The notes below the pieces were generated by a model that saw only the letters and a program-made list of their open reading frames with translations, did not search any database and had not been told where the DNA came from. Shown piece by piece: positions 10,121 through 21,915 of a stretch of DNA of 64,000 bases (position 1 is its first letter; the number at the start of each line of letters is the position of its first letter). Where the stretch lies: the NCBI GenBank assembly GCA_019973155.2, contig BPQB01000057.1, positions 144,814-208,813 of the forward strand, in the 5' to 3' direction. This DNA is from Phanerochaete sordida. Lineage: Eukaryota > Basidiomycota > Agaricomycetes > Polyporales > Phanerochaetaceae. The position numbers were made by a program, and so were the translations under genes.

Positions 10121-12567
10121 TCAAGCCTCTAGATCGAGCGGCGCCACTCCGAATCCCGAGACTTCCAACGACTTCCTGATATTCATCCATGCATTAATCG
10201 CCGCCTTGGTCTCATATTCAAGATCCTCTTGTCCAATCATGACGTCACCAGGGAACATTGTGCTCAGGATCCCGCACACTGTTCCGTTCGCAGGCAGCTT
10301 GCCCTGCCGAATATACTCCCGGATCGTCATGAGTGTACAAAACGAGGTGGCAGACAGGGAGCAATGCTAAAGACACAATCAGCGCCTTTGTCTCACATCC
10401 AGAAAATAGTGCAAGGCGTACTCCTGCTGAGTCCTGTTGCAGGACTACTGAGTTTTGGAACCCTTTCGAGATCCTCCGAGCGCTGTACGAAAGTCAGCGT
10501 CGTCATCGCGACAGCAAAAATTGTACGAAAAACGTACTGCAAAATAGGTGTGATTGGGTCTGCAGTATTACCCACGAGCAAAATTGGGAATGACGTGTTC
10601 GCGACGAATGCGCCCGTGTACCTCTCTGCGGCGCGGATCTTCCAGCCACTACATGCCACTCGTCAGACACAGGAGACGATTCCGGAAGCCACACGCACGA
10701 GCACTGCCCCCGAATCGGCCACATGTCCGCAAACTCGGAAAGCTCCGCCATCTTGCTGTACTCCGCCTCCATATCCTCGAGCGTCTCGAACCGCGGCCCC
10801 GCGTCGGCGCACGCGATCGCAGCCTTCGCGTCCGCGGTGTTCGCCACGCGCGGCGCGGGCTCGCCGGGGCATGCGCACTTGAAGGGGCTCCGCGTCGGGA
10901 CGATGCGCGCGACGCGCGCGAGCGGGAGGGCGTCGCCGCGCTCGGCGGCCGCGAGCGCGTCCAGGAGCTCCATGGCCGGGTACCCGTCGCCCCGGCTGTA
11001 GGGCGCGGCGAGCAGCCGGAAGAGCGCCTCGCGCGCGACCTTGTAGTCGATCAAGCCGTAGTTCTTGCCTGTGTCGTCGTAGACAGGCATGGGACTGCGC
11101 TTGAGGTGGGTATAGATGGCGGTCAGGCGGGCGTGGATTTCGTCGGTCGTCGTTTCGTACAGGGCGCAGGCTTCGGGACCTGCGGAGACGCAGCCATCGA
11201 GGACCATGCGGAGTGCTTTGTCGGTGTCGCGCAGCGCACCGGACCAGGAACCGTTGTAGTAGTCTTCGACGTCCGCAACACCTGTAACGCGGGTGAGCCC
11301 GCGATTCAAGTAAAGATCCACTGTTACTCACCGTCGATGACCATTCTTTCTACGTGGTTCTGCGAAGCGGCTCTGTTAGAATCTCCGGTCAGACGACAAC
11401 GCGCAATTCAGTCACTCACCGGGAACATGGCAGCGAATCTAGAGATGACACGGGTCCCTATATCAATGCTACAGCTAAATCGAACTGAGATAGCACTTAC
11501 GTAGAGCCGAGAATTGTGCCGTAACTAGGCGAATATATGCTGAGAGAACGCACAAGAAGCACGGCGTCGAATGAACTCACGAGAAGCCCCAGTACTGCAG
11601 CTTCTCACTGCCGTGGGCGCGTACGATGTTGAGCATATCTCTCGCCACGATGGCTGTGCTAACGTAGGGCGCCGAGTCCTGGGCGGAGACATTGGCTACA
11701 GCCCCATAGACCTGTGCGTTGCCATAAATGCGGGCGATAGCATCTACTGTCGAGTTTGGTGCCGGGCTATTTTGCTCTCTAAGACGCCAGGCCGCCCCTT
11801 CCGCGCTGTCCGGGAATACCACGACTTGCGGAGTCGTGCGCGAAATGCCCCTGTGTGCTGTTTAATTATGAGTCATATCAAAGAAATAGATAACGAACCT
11901 GGGATCAAAGCCAACGATATCATACTCATCGCCAAGTAGTATCTGCAGGGATGACCCCACGCTTCTAATCAGATCGACCCCAGACCCGCCGGGTCCACCT
12001 GGAGGCGTAAATAAAGGTGTCTAGTCCAGAAGATGGTAGGATACCTGGGTTGAATAGGATTGGACCCCTGTACCGCTTGTCGTCCAGGGATAATTTGGAG
12101 GGGATTTTTACGATGGCGATTCCTGCCTGCGCACTAGTCGGATTGTCGTAGTCAAGGGGCACCTGCGGGGAACGAGGTCGTACGTGGTCCCCCAGAGTAA
12201 ATTATCGAATGAGGGCGCATGCTGACCATCATACGAGCACACTGTGCTCCGGAATAGCATGAAACCCATGTCAGGGACTCCACGTTGCTGGCGGGCACCT
12301 TTCGGACCCATGTTAGTCTGGTAAGGCTCTGAGCTGGACTGGATAGCGACTTACTGTATGCCAAACAGACTCTACACTCTCGGAGGAGACGCAATGATGA
12401 TCGACACCGAGTATAATGCCTTCCGTCTTCACGAGGCCGACGAAGAGCTTCCATAAGACAAACCCAATGACGGAGAGAAGTAGCGCATGCGACCAGAACT
12501 TCTTGCCGCGCTTGGGTCTGGTGTGCTGGGCTTGCACGGAGCCCTCGTGTTCGGTATTCTTGTTCAT
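10121..12567 (-). CDS. S33-family serine hydrolase with TAP-like C-terminal domain, tandem copy 1
   Basis: A membrane-anchored alpha/beta hydrolase related to tripeptidyl/prolyl aminopeptidases (AB_hydrolase_1 plus TAP-like). Start ATG 12567; an N-terminal helix (ALLLSVIGFVLWKLFVGLV, about residues 28-46) predicts a type II signal anchor. Exons then read VPASNVESLTWVSCYSG, VPLDYDNP and RGPILFNPG, typical of the family. The nucleophile elbow GFSYG is split by an intron near 11579. The acid is in GNTADPITP (about 10545-10570) and the histidine in SAGHCS just after the intron ending near 10368, so the triad looks intact. Many short introns. It differs from copies 2 and 3 at both ends: a distinct N-terminal cytosolic segment and a longer tail ending APLDLEA. 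Likely secretory-pathway or vacuolar peptidase; substrate unknown. Confidence 0.8.
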
Positions 12568-12977
12568 CGCGGGCTAAGACGCGTATGCGCTGCGCCGATG
12601 CAGCCCTTGGGCATTCGACAGGCAAGACACCGTCGTCGTCGCGTCCGCGTGAGACGCGACCGCCCAAATGGGCGCAGTGGCTGTTCACATTACGTTCGCG
12701 ACTCACGCTACGCCTGCGCGCCACCTGCGCGCCTCGACGGCGTCAAAATCCTCATCGCGGCCTGTCTTTGCCAGACGTCGAATGTACGGCGCACATTTTT
12801 GGCGCAGCTTCTGATGTAGCATTGCATTGAGTGCAGGTAAATACATAACACAGTGTTCAACGGACATAAAGACAAGTGGTACATGATATCGGAACAATAA
12901 ATTGTCTGGAGCCGCAGTGTTACATAATTGAAGGTGCCGGCGACAGGCACGACCTAGTATTCGCAGTCGGACCGCTC
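12568..12977. other. Intergenic spacer between hydrolase copies 1 and 2
   Basis: About 410 bases serving as promoter for copy 1 and 3' flank of copy 2. Open frames on both strands here are short and show no domain. No repeat was recognised. Confidence 0.5.
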
Positions 12978-15437
12978 CTACCAAACTCTCCCAAGCATTG
13001 GGATCTTGTGCGCCGCGCTGATGTCCATCCATGCGCCCATCACTTCGCGGTCTTCGCCTTCGAGAGTCTGTAGTTTCTCCGTCAGGGCGTTGCTCGGGAA
13101 TATACTACTGTCGACGCTGCAGATGGTCCCGTTTTGCGGAAGCTTGCCTTCCCTGAAGTAGTCGCGAATAGCCTTCGCGCTGCAGAGTGATGTCGCTGCG
13201 ATCGTACAGTGCTGGTGTAAACATGAGTACCCTTTGCGGCAGGCAGGACAGAAGCTCCATACCCCTGCGGAATCTTGCTGCAGCACCACGGAATTATTGA
13301 AGCCGTGCGACATCTTCCAAGCGCTGCAAACGTTCGTTATGACATACCAATGCCTATGCTTCCGGTGATAGGAACGTACTGGGCTAGAGGAGTCACAGGG
13401 TCGGCGGTGTTCCCGATGATGAGCAGCGGGAAGGATGTGTTTGCAACGAAAGGGCCCGCGAATCGCTCTACAGGCCTCGTTCTCCATCCTCTATATAAGC
13501 AGTCAGCATAAAATTTTGCGTGAGGCTAGGAGAGATAACGGTTGAGGAACTCACGAGCAGGATATACGGATAGGCCACATGTCTGCGAATTCGGATATCT
13601 TACTCAATTGTCCATAGTACTCCTCCAAAATCGGGACGGTGTCGTCGCCACGCGAAGCGGCGGCATCACCACAGGCGATTGCGATGGTAGCGTCGAGGTT
13701 CGCCAGGGGTATGGGGCGAGGAGCTGGGGGTTCGCCTGGACAGTTGCAGCTGAAGGGCGCCTGCACTGGCACCATTCCAAGAATGCGCCCAAGCTCCAGT
13801 CCGTCACCCTTCTCGAGCTGCGCGAGGGCATGCAGGATGATTATCGAGGTATATATCGGAGTCATGGCCGTGACGCCGTATGGGAAGTATACCAGCGCGA
13901 AAAGCGCAGCTCGTGCCAGCTTGTAGTCGATGATTCCGTATTCTTTGCCCGTTGTGCCGTTGTAAACGGGTAGCGGCTGCTTCTTGAGGTTGGTAAAAAT
14001 GGCGTTGAGACGCGCATGCACCTTATCCGAGGTCGACTCATAGAGTGGGCATTCAGGACCAGCAGAAACACAGGCGTCGATAATCATGCCGAGCGCCTTG
14101 TCGGTGTCCTGCAAGTTGTTCGCCCATGTGCCTGCATAGTAGTCGTCCGCGTCCACGACACCTGCACGAGTTAAGTAGATGGAAGTTGAATATGGACGCA
14201 GATGGGCATACCGTCAATGATAAGCCGACCGACATTATCCTGGTAGTATGTGAGCAAGCGAAGCACTACACGGCTCATAGAAAGTATTATCGTACCGGGA
14301 ACATGGCAGCAAATCTGACCAAAATGTCAGTCGCATATGCAGCAAAGCAAGCTTCACAAGAACGTACGTGGCGCCGAGAATAGTCCCATATCTATGCGTT
14401 TCTTCGTTAGCTAAATGGTATACAAAAGGGCGAGAAAGACCTACGAAACGCCCCAGTACTGAAGCTTATCGGTCCCATGGGCACGAACGATGCTTAACAT
14501 GTCCCTTGCTACCAGAGCCGTACCGACGTATGGCGACGCGTGGGACGAGGCCCTACCCGCAATAGCGCTTTGCACCTGAGCCCGTGCCCACAAGCGAGGC
14601 AGGGCGTCGGCGGACGTGTTCAAGCCGGGGTCTCCCTCCACGCGGATACGCCATGCTGCCGCCTCGGCTTCATCCGGGAAGAAGACAACTTGAGGGGTCG
14701 TACGCCCAACTCCCCTGACCTGTGTAAGATAAATTTCCAGGTAGGACGTGCAAGCAGCACCTTACCGCGGATCGAAGCCGATGATGTCGAATTCTTCACC
14801 TATGAGCCTCTGGAAGCTGTCGCCAATTTCCAGAGCGATGAAGCCAACGCCCGAGCCCCCGGGTCCACCTGCCCAAGTAGGATATAAATCAGTTAAAGGG
14901 ATTCGGTCATGCAAGCTTGGCTGCGGATAAGCACCTGGGTTGAAGAGAATGGGGCCTCTGTACTTCTCGTCGCCGGGGCCGTACTTCGACGGAATCTTGA
15001 CCATCGCGACCCCAGCTTGAGGACCGTCGGGCTTAGCATAGTCCAACGGGACCTTGGACACGATCAGCTTTTGTATCACTCACGGAACGCAGTAGCTGAC
15101 CATCAAACGCGCGCACTCCTTGCCGGAGTAGCAAGAGACCCAGGACAGCGAGTCCACGGTACTGGGGGGAATCTGTTTGCCACCATCAGCAGGATGGTCA
15201 GTTGCAGATAATACTTGCACCTACATCATCCCAGACAGCCTCTGGGTCCGAGGGAGCGACGCGCAGTTCGTGCCGAGGGGACGCGTGCTTGTTGGTCAGG
15301 GCGCCGAGGAGACCCTTTGCCAGCGCGAAGCTGCCGACGAGCAGCAGGACGCGCCATAGTAGCGCGCCGCGAAGGCTTCTCTTTGGCTTCCTGTCTCCGA
15401 ACGTCGGGTTCGCTACTGCGAGGTGCTTGTCGTCCAT
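12978..15437 (-). CDS. S33-family serine hydrolase with TAP-like C-terminal domain, tandem copy 2
   Basis: Same architecture and intron layout as its neighbours. Start ATG 15437; a basic cytosolic stub precedes a signal-anchor helix (ALLWRVLLLVGSFALAKGL). The catalytic parts are present. The elbow GVSYG is split by an intron near 14455. The acid lies in GNTADPVTPL (about 13390-13415) and the histidine in SAGHCTIAATSLC, joined across the intron ending near 13213. The C-terminus IREYF-type motif (AIRDYFREGKLPQNGTIC) and ending IPMLGRVW closely match copy 3. Cysteine-rich motifs such as CNCPGEP suggest disulfides and an exported or vacuolar location. The role is inferred as a peptidase releasing short peptides or residues; lipase or esterase activity cannot be excluded. 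Confidence 0.8.
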
Positions 15438-15929
15438 GGTGGATGATGGACGAGCGTAGGACGCGACTCATGCCGATCGCGCCTTTTATGCAAGACCGTG
15501 GGACGTGACCGCAGCTACTTGGTCGTGCGGTCACAAGCGGATGCACCCAATTGGAGTGCGTCATGTGGATCGCTGCGTAGATAGGGTGTGCGAGGGTACA
15601 GAATGCCCGGAGGGTCCAGACTGGGCCGGCGATTGAGGCGCGCCATTAGGAGGAGGAGACCCAGCGTGAAAGCGTACACGAATTAGACAGGCTTAAGGCT
15701 AAACACTTGTACAACGATTGTCGGAATTTCGCTCTGCGTCTTTCGCAAGTTGCACAGACGGACGGCGGTAGTGGTGGACGCAGTCGTTGTCAAAACCGAC
15801 GAACGCGGAAACGTGAGCAGGTGTCAGGGGTCTCGTGCTCAGACCGGTCACCAGGCGAGCCGGGGTCCGCGAGGTACTTGAGAAGGGTGTGTATACTGGC
15901 ATTCGGGAGCGCAGAACGTTCCAAACAAT
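15438..15929. other. Intergenic spacer between hydrolase copies 2 and 3
   Basis: About 490 bases, the presumed promoter of copy 2 and 3' flank of copy 3. I see no gene, repeat or RNA structure in it. Confidence 0.5.
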
Positions 15930-18386
15930 TTACAAAACTCTACCAAGCTTCGGAATCTCGACAGCCGCTGCAATCTCCTTCCACGCCTCCAGCACAGCGA
16001 AGTCCTCAGCGCTCAGGGCGTGCACGCGCGGGGCCACGGCATCCGTCGGGAAGATGGTGCTCTCGACGCTGCAGACCGTGCCGTTCTTCGGGAGCTTGCC
16101 GTCCCTGAAGTATTCGCGAACGATCTTGGCGCTGCAGAGCGAGGTGGCAGAAAGTGAGCAGTGCTGCATGGCGAGGTCTGTCAGTAGAACGCTCTGGAAA
16201 GTAGCGATGGGCGTACCCCTGCAGAGTCCTGATGCAGGACGACCGAGTTGTCGAAGCCTCGCGACATTTTCCGAGCGCTGTAACAAAGTAATGTCAGAAA
16301 AATCAAGCGTGTATGTCGAAAGAAGCCGTACTGGGTCAGTGGCGTCACAGGATCAGCAGTGTTGCCAATGAGGAGTAACGGGAACGATGTGTTTGCAACA
16401 AACGGTCCCGCGAACCGCTCGACAGGCCTCGCTCTCCAACCTCTGCAAATGCCAAGGGATGCGTTTCATCAGCTGGCAGAACTTGCCCCATGACATGCAG
16501 ACACGTACATGCAGGCAAGCGTGACGGCCCACTGGTCCGCAAACTCGGTACCCTTTGCGAGCTCCTCAAAGAATTCCTCTAGGTCTTCAATGGTGTCGTC
16601 CGCATGTGCGGCATCGGAATCCGAGCAGGCGATGGCGGTGCTGGCCTCGAGCCACAGGAACGGAACGACGGTGGGCTTCCCGGGCTCACCGGGGCAGCTG
16701 CAGCTGAACGGCGGCTCGACCGGCACGAGGTGCGTGAGGCGCCCGAAGGGCAGCCCGTCGCCCTTCTCGACGTGCGCGAGGGCATTGAGGAAGTTTTGCG
16801 CGGGATAGTCGGCGCTGATGTTCGTGCCGCCGTTCGGCGAGTAGAGCAGCATGAAGAGCGCGGTGCGCACGAGCTTGTAGTCGACGAGCCCGTACTCCCT
16901 GCCGGATGTGCTGTTGTAGATCGGCAACGGCTGCTTCTTCAGGTTATCGAAGATGCTCGTCAAGCGTGCGTGCACCTTGTCCGTCGTAGATTCGTATAGA
17001 GCGCATTTCGTAGGTCCTGCGGCTACGCAGGCGTCGAGTATCATGCGAAGAGCGGTGTCGGTGTCGATCAGGTTGTTGGACCAGCTGCCGGCGTAGTAAT
17101 CGTCTGCATCCACGACGCCTTTCAAAGAGGTTAGATGCCATGAAGACGCAATCGACGGGGCCAGTGTGCTTACCGTCGATGATCAGTCGTCCTACGTTGT
17201 CCTATATAACGATAGTCAGGCATTAGATCTGCAAAGCTCGATATTTACGCACAGGGAACATAGCGGCATAGCTGGAGGCAATGTCAGTCAATTGAAGTGA
17301 ACTTGCGATATATAGAACGCGTACGTTGCACCAAGTATAGTTCCGTATCTAAAGGACTCATCAGCATCCATGAAAAGCGTATTACGAACGCGACGACTGA
17401 CGAAAAGCCCCAATATTGAAGCTTGTCCTGCCCATGGGCCTTGACGATGCTCAGCATGTCCCTGGCAACCAACGCCGTGCTGACGTACGGCGACGCGTGC
17501 GCCGTCGTCCGATTCGCGATGGCGTTTTGAACCTGAGACCGCGCGTACTGACGTGTGAGGGCGTCGGCAGACGAGTTGATGAGCGGGTCCCCCTCCACGC
17601 GCAGGCGCCACGCGGCACCCTCGGCCTCATCCTCGAAGAACACGATCTGAGGCGTGGTTCGCCCGACGCCTCTGCGCGACATCAGAAGACGAGAACCGAG
17701 CAGAAGAGGAGGAGACCCACCGTGGGTCGAACCCGATGATGTCGAACTCCTCGCCGACGAGCTTCTGTAAGCCCGTGCCGAGCCTTATCGCCAACCCTAC
17801 GCCTGAGCCACCGGGTCCACCTATAATGCGACTAAGTTCTTCCGTCTGGCATAGTCTCAAGGGCAGCCATAGCTTACCGGGATTGAGGAGAATCGGACCC
17901 TTGTACTTCTCGTCTCCAGGAGCAAGCTTCGATGGGACTTTGTATATGGCGATCCCAGCCTGCCGTCCACTTGGTTTGGAGTAATCGAGAGGGACCTATA
18001 TCGGCGGTAAGACATTGATTAGAGGCAATCCCAGGGAACTGTACATACCATCAGCATCGCACATTCCTGCCCCGAGTAGCAGGGAGTCCATGACAATGAA
18101 TCGATGCTGCTAGGCGGGATCTAGGACGCCAAGATGAGCACGGCCGGGACGCCTAAACAAGCAGACACACCTTGCTCCAGATAGCTTCTGGGTCATCCGG
18201 AGCGACGCGACACTCGTGCGGAGCTGACGCGTCCCGCCCACTGAGCGCGCTGACGACTGCCTGTGCGAGGGCAAAGCTGCCCACAAGCAGCACCACACGC
18301 CAAAAGAGTGCCTTGCGCGTGCTCCCGCGCGGCCGCCGCTCCTCGTAGAAAGGCTCGTCGTCGCGATGTGCCGTCTTCGTGTCCAT
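15930..18386 (-). CDS. S33-family serine hydrolase with TAP-like C-terminal domain, tandem copy 3
   Basis: First member in transcription order. Start ATG 18386. The N-terminus holds a charged stub and a signal-anchor helix (ALFWRVVLLVGSFALAQAVV) almost matching copy 2. Catalytic elements are the elbow GFS split by an intron near 17402 and continuing YGTILGAT, and a histidine motif HCSLSATSLC near the C-terminus. The ending IPKLGRVL matches copy 2. A long middle exon (16469-17125) encodes the lid/cap region, with DADDYYAGSW and CSCPGEPGKPT. The three genes share strand, spacing and intron positions, so they arose by tandem duplication, and copies 2 and 3 look like the most recent split. Substrate unknown. 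Confidence 0.8.
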
Positions 18387-18888
18387 GTCTGCCCACGTGT
18401 GAAGGAGAGCACGAACTCAGGGAGAGCCCGCTGCGAGCGCATCTTATGTACACCACCGTGGGACGCTGGCTGCAGCCGCGGCGCTGGCGGAGGTGACTCC
18501 GCAAAGCCTTGTACCGCGTGCTCCGCTGCGCGCGCAGGCCGCGCAGGGTGCGCAGGGCGCTGCGTGAGCTGCCATGCGGCGCACCCGGCGATACCGTGGG
18601 GTCGTGGACGCGTCGACGCCCTGGACCGATGCTGACATGTCGTCGTGCAGGAGCCTGGGCGGAGTACGGCAGTGATGCCCTGGTACGTTTCTGCAAGCCG
18701 CCGCGAAATGGGAGTTCTGGCTGCCCGGCGACAGTCGAGGTCAGGTAAGAGGTCAAGAAGACGAAAGTAGCTGCGAGAGTGCTCCCGCCTCCGGGCGCCT
18801 CTCTCCACGTGGCGCCGCCGCCAATCCCCCGCGGGCCCGCCCCTCGCGGCCTCCACCTTGGCCTTGACCTCCTCATCCCCCACACCCC
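18387..18888. promoter_or_regulatory. Divergent promoter region between hydrolase copy 3 and the Gtr2 gene
   Basis: About 500 very GC-rich bases between two start codons pointing away from each other, so both core promoters must lie here. Several overlapping open frames reflect only the base composition. No clear TATA box was seen. Confidence 0.5.
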
Positions 18889-20515
18889 ATGGCGTCCTCA
18901 CGCTCATCGAGCCATGTCGGGCTGAACTCCTCCTTCTACGGCTCGACCGCGTTCATCCCAGTGAACGGCAGCGGCGCGCTCGCGGACCCGGTCCTGCGCA
19001 CGAAGATCCTGCTGATGGGCATGCGCCGGTGCGTCCTGCGGCTCCCGTTGCCCTGCGGGCGTGGCGCTGACGGTGCGCAGGAGCGGGAAGACGTCGATCC
19101 AGGAGGTGCTCTTCCACGCGCTCCCGCCGAAGCAGACGTTCTACCTCGAGATGACGACGCGCGTGTCGCGGCACACCTACGAGTGAGTGCGTCGCGCGCC
19201 CCCCGCCCACCTGTGCGCCGCTCACGCCCTGCAGCACTGTGATTCCGCTCGAGATATGGGACTGTCCCGGGACTGCGACCCTCGATACGCTCGAGGCCCC
19301 GCTGAGCCAGTTCTCGACGCTCGTGTTCGTGATCGACATTCAGGTGCGTCGTTCTGAACCCGACTGCGGGCATAGGAGCTGAAATGAGGATGATGCTTCA
19401 CCAGGACTTCTACCAGCAGCCAATCTCAAAGCTCGCAGACTCAGTCGCGACAGCATACCAGGAGAACCCGGGGATGCACCTCGAGGTGTTCGTGCATAAG
19501 GCCGACGCGCTCTCCGACGAGTATAAAATCGGTGCGTGCGCCCGGGCTACGAGCAAGCAGCGCTCACTGATATCCTGTAGAGAACTTCAGGCTTATCCAG
19601 CAGCGCGTGACGGATGAGCTCATCGACATATCGCCCGAGTACGAGCAGATCCCAATCGAGTTCCACTTGACGTCTATCTACGACCACTCTCTCCACGAGG
19701 CCTTCTCGCGCGTGCTGCACAAGCTGACACCGTCCCTGCCGTATCTTGAGGATCTGCTCAACGTCTTCTGTGCGGTGCGCGTCGTTGTACTTTTGCACGT
19801 CTCGGATCTAGCTGATGCCTTTGACAGAATTCGCAAGCGTCCAAGGCGTTCCTGTTCGATACTTCGTCACGATTATATGTTGCCACGGATGCGTCGCCCG
19901 TGGATCCTCCAACACATAGCCTCTGCAGCGATTATCTGCAGATGCTGAACTCATTTGGGCCATTATACCGGTCAGTTCCATCTTCGAATTTGAAGCTTTT
20001 GAAAAGCTTACATCCAGCTCAGGTCAACATCAGCAAGCGTTCCGCGACATCAACAAGTCGCTTCAAGTACTGTGACCTCACCCGCCCCTTCAGAACCTAC
20101 CTCGCCCCGTCCCGTCGCCCATGCCATTCCACCTAGTGCGGGCAGTACCCATTCGCCTTTGCCGCCTCTTCCTGAAGACATCCCATCGCTCAACTCGAGC
20201 CAATCCCCGACCGTCATGAGCCCCTCCGTCAGCACCGTAGTCTCACCCAAATCCGGCACACCGACTCCGTCGACGATATTGAGGATGAAGAACCTGTTCT
20301 ACCCGAGCGCATCGGCGTCGCTGTCGCCGAACGCCTCGGGCGCGGGCACGACGGTGACGTACCACCTCGTCACTCCGCGGCTCGCGCTGCTGGCGGTGCT
20401 TCCGACGGCCATCTTCGAGACACGGCGAGGTCTGGTTGAGTACAACGTCGTGTTCTTCCGCGAAGGCGTGCAGGAGATATGCGAGGTCGAGGAAGAGGCG
20501 AGAAAAGTCGGCTGA
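18889..20515 (+). CDS. GTR2: Rag-family small GTPase, RagC/D (Gtr2) type
   Basis: Rag GTPases work as Gtr1-Gtr2 heterodimers on the vacuole and activate TORC1 when amino acids are plentiful. The P-loop GMRRSGKTS is assembled across the first intron (about residues 44-52), followed by IWDCPGT as the switch II G3 motif and VHKADAL as the G4-like motif. The stretch LTSIYDHSLHEAFSRVLHKL and the phrase YVATDASPVD are diagnostic of the RagC/D branch. At least six short introns occur; one near 19969-20022 joins LYR to a Ser/Pro-rich linker. The C-terminal roadblock-like domain includes TVTYHLVTPRLALLAVLP and the protein ends at TGA 20513. An Npr3 gene of the opposing GATOR1 complex lies about 31 kb away. 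Confidence 0.9.
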
Positions 20516-21438
20516 GTGTGCGCTCCCTCGCGTTTGAGAGTGGCTATGTATATGAGAGCAAATCACTTCGCAGCCAAGCTCTATCTAATGCTGTTACATA
20601 GACGTCGGGAAAGCTAACTTGCGCATTTCGTATAGTTCAAAAGGACGGCAATTGTCAGCTGACAGACGATGCTGCTCTTCATCCTGTTTGCCTCGGAAGG
20701 AACCTTTGCAGGCCTCGCGACAGGACAGACGGAGAAGAGAAGCTAAAGTAATGCGCCCGTTCAGCTATTGCTATACGAAGACCTGGTACGCTCGGTCAGA
20801 CTTGCATTCTGCGCTAGCCGTCGAGCGCATTTCCAAAACTTCGCTAAGCGCGATCACACCTCGAAATCAGGTTTCCCAATCTCGAGAGATATTTGAGACC
20901 TTTCATGCGCCCCACTGCCACGATGCGGATACAGCATTTCCAGGTCGCGTATCTCGCAACGCCAAGGTCAGGCAACCAGACCAACACAGCCAGACCTCTT
21001 CGAAGGCCTGTCATCCTGGCTCACATGGTTAAGATCCAGGGCGAGAAGAAGAGGAAAGAGGGGATCAGGAAAACAAGGAGGGGAAACCGGGGAAATCTCA
21101 CCTAAATGGACAGGGCGTGGACTCTTCAAGCTTCGGTGCGCAGTTTGTCTCTAAAGCTGTTTTTATGTGGGAACTTTGAATACATATATTACGCAGAATA
21201 TATACTCAAGATGATCAGTTGCTATCTAAGTAGGTACACGACAAAATTGGGTATACTCTCGAGAACTGTCTACTCAGTACTACTGGTATTGTGATATAGC
21301 GACTCACCGGCGACATAAATACGCGGGAGAAATAGCAGCAAAACTCTGCAAATCTACGAGTAATTCGAGCTAGGGTTAGGGGATAGCTAGGCGCCCATTT
21401 CCCGATCGGGGCGCATTCTTGCTCGGAGAGCAAGCTAC

Positions 21439-21551
21439 AAGCGGATTTGACGGGTGGCTGAAGCTCTATTTGACTCTTTCCGTGCCTTGCTAAGTGCTTC
21501 CCACGCTCAAGAACCGCGCCGCACCGGAGGAGCCTTTTGAGTTTCTCGAAT
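21439..21551 (+). repeat. Direct repeat unit 1 (about 113 bp)
   Basis: Opens with AGCGGATTTGACGGGTGG and contains TGCTTCCCACGCTCAAGAAC and CCTTTTGAGTTTCTCGAA. The same blocks recur in the same order 133 bases downstream. Identity is high in the blocks, with small indels between them. Confidence 0.75.
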
Positions 21552-21571
21552 TTTTGGTGTTCTCGAAGTCC

Positions 21572-21685
21572 CAGCGGATTTGACGGGCGGCTGAAGCTGT
21601 ATTTGACGCTGCTTACCTCTTTCCCGACCTTGGTAAATGCTTCCCACGCCCAAGAACCGTAGGTGCCTTTTGAGTATCTCGAAAG
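21572..21685 (+). repeat. Direct repeat unit 2 (about 114 bp)
   Basis: Second copy, opening with AGCGGATTTGACGGGCGG and containing TGCTTCCCACGCCCAAGAAC and CCTTTTGAGTATCTCGAA. It is non-coding and its origin is unknown. Confidence 0.75.
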
Positions 21686-21844
21686 GTCTGTAATATGCCA
21701 CCGGCGACCGTGGTCGCTGATGCGACATCATCATGAGCAATGCTCTGCAAGAGGTGGGCAGAAACAGAATTTCAGACATCGTCCCCGAACTTTCCGCAGA
21801 CCCCGAATACCCCCTACCCCCACCCCTTGAAGCGCCGGGGCTGA

Positions 21845-21852
21845 TGACGTCA
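21845..21852. promoter_or_regulatory. Perfect TGACGTCA palindrome (CRE/ATF-type site)
   Basis: The octamer TGACGTCA is the canonical binding site of CREB/ATF-type bZIP factors. It lies in gene-free DNA about 1 kb upstream of the next plus-strand gene, so a regulatory role is possible but unproven, and a chance occurrence is quite likely. Confidence 0.3.
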
Positions 21853-21896
21853 GAGACAGCGCGTGGACGTTCTGCGACGCGGCCCTCGGAGCGCGA

Positions 21897-21915
21897 CTAG
21901 CGGGAACGCCGCTAG
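21897..21915. repeat. Short perfect hairpin
   Basis: The arms CTAGCGG and CCGCTAG are separated by GAACG. There is no T-tract, so it does not resemble a terminator. It could be a protein-binding palindrome or chance. Confidence 0.3.

Noticed and set aside
21369..21382. Telomere-like TAGGGTTAGGGG
   Set aside because: Only about two units. Too short to be an interstitial telomere array; probably chance.
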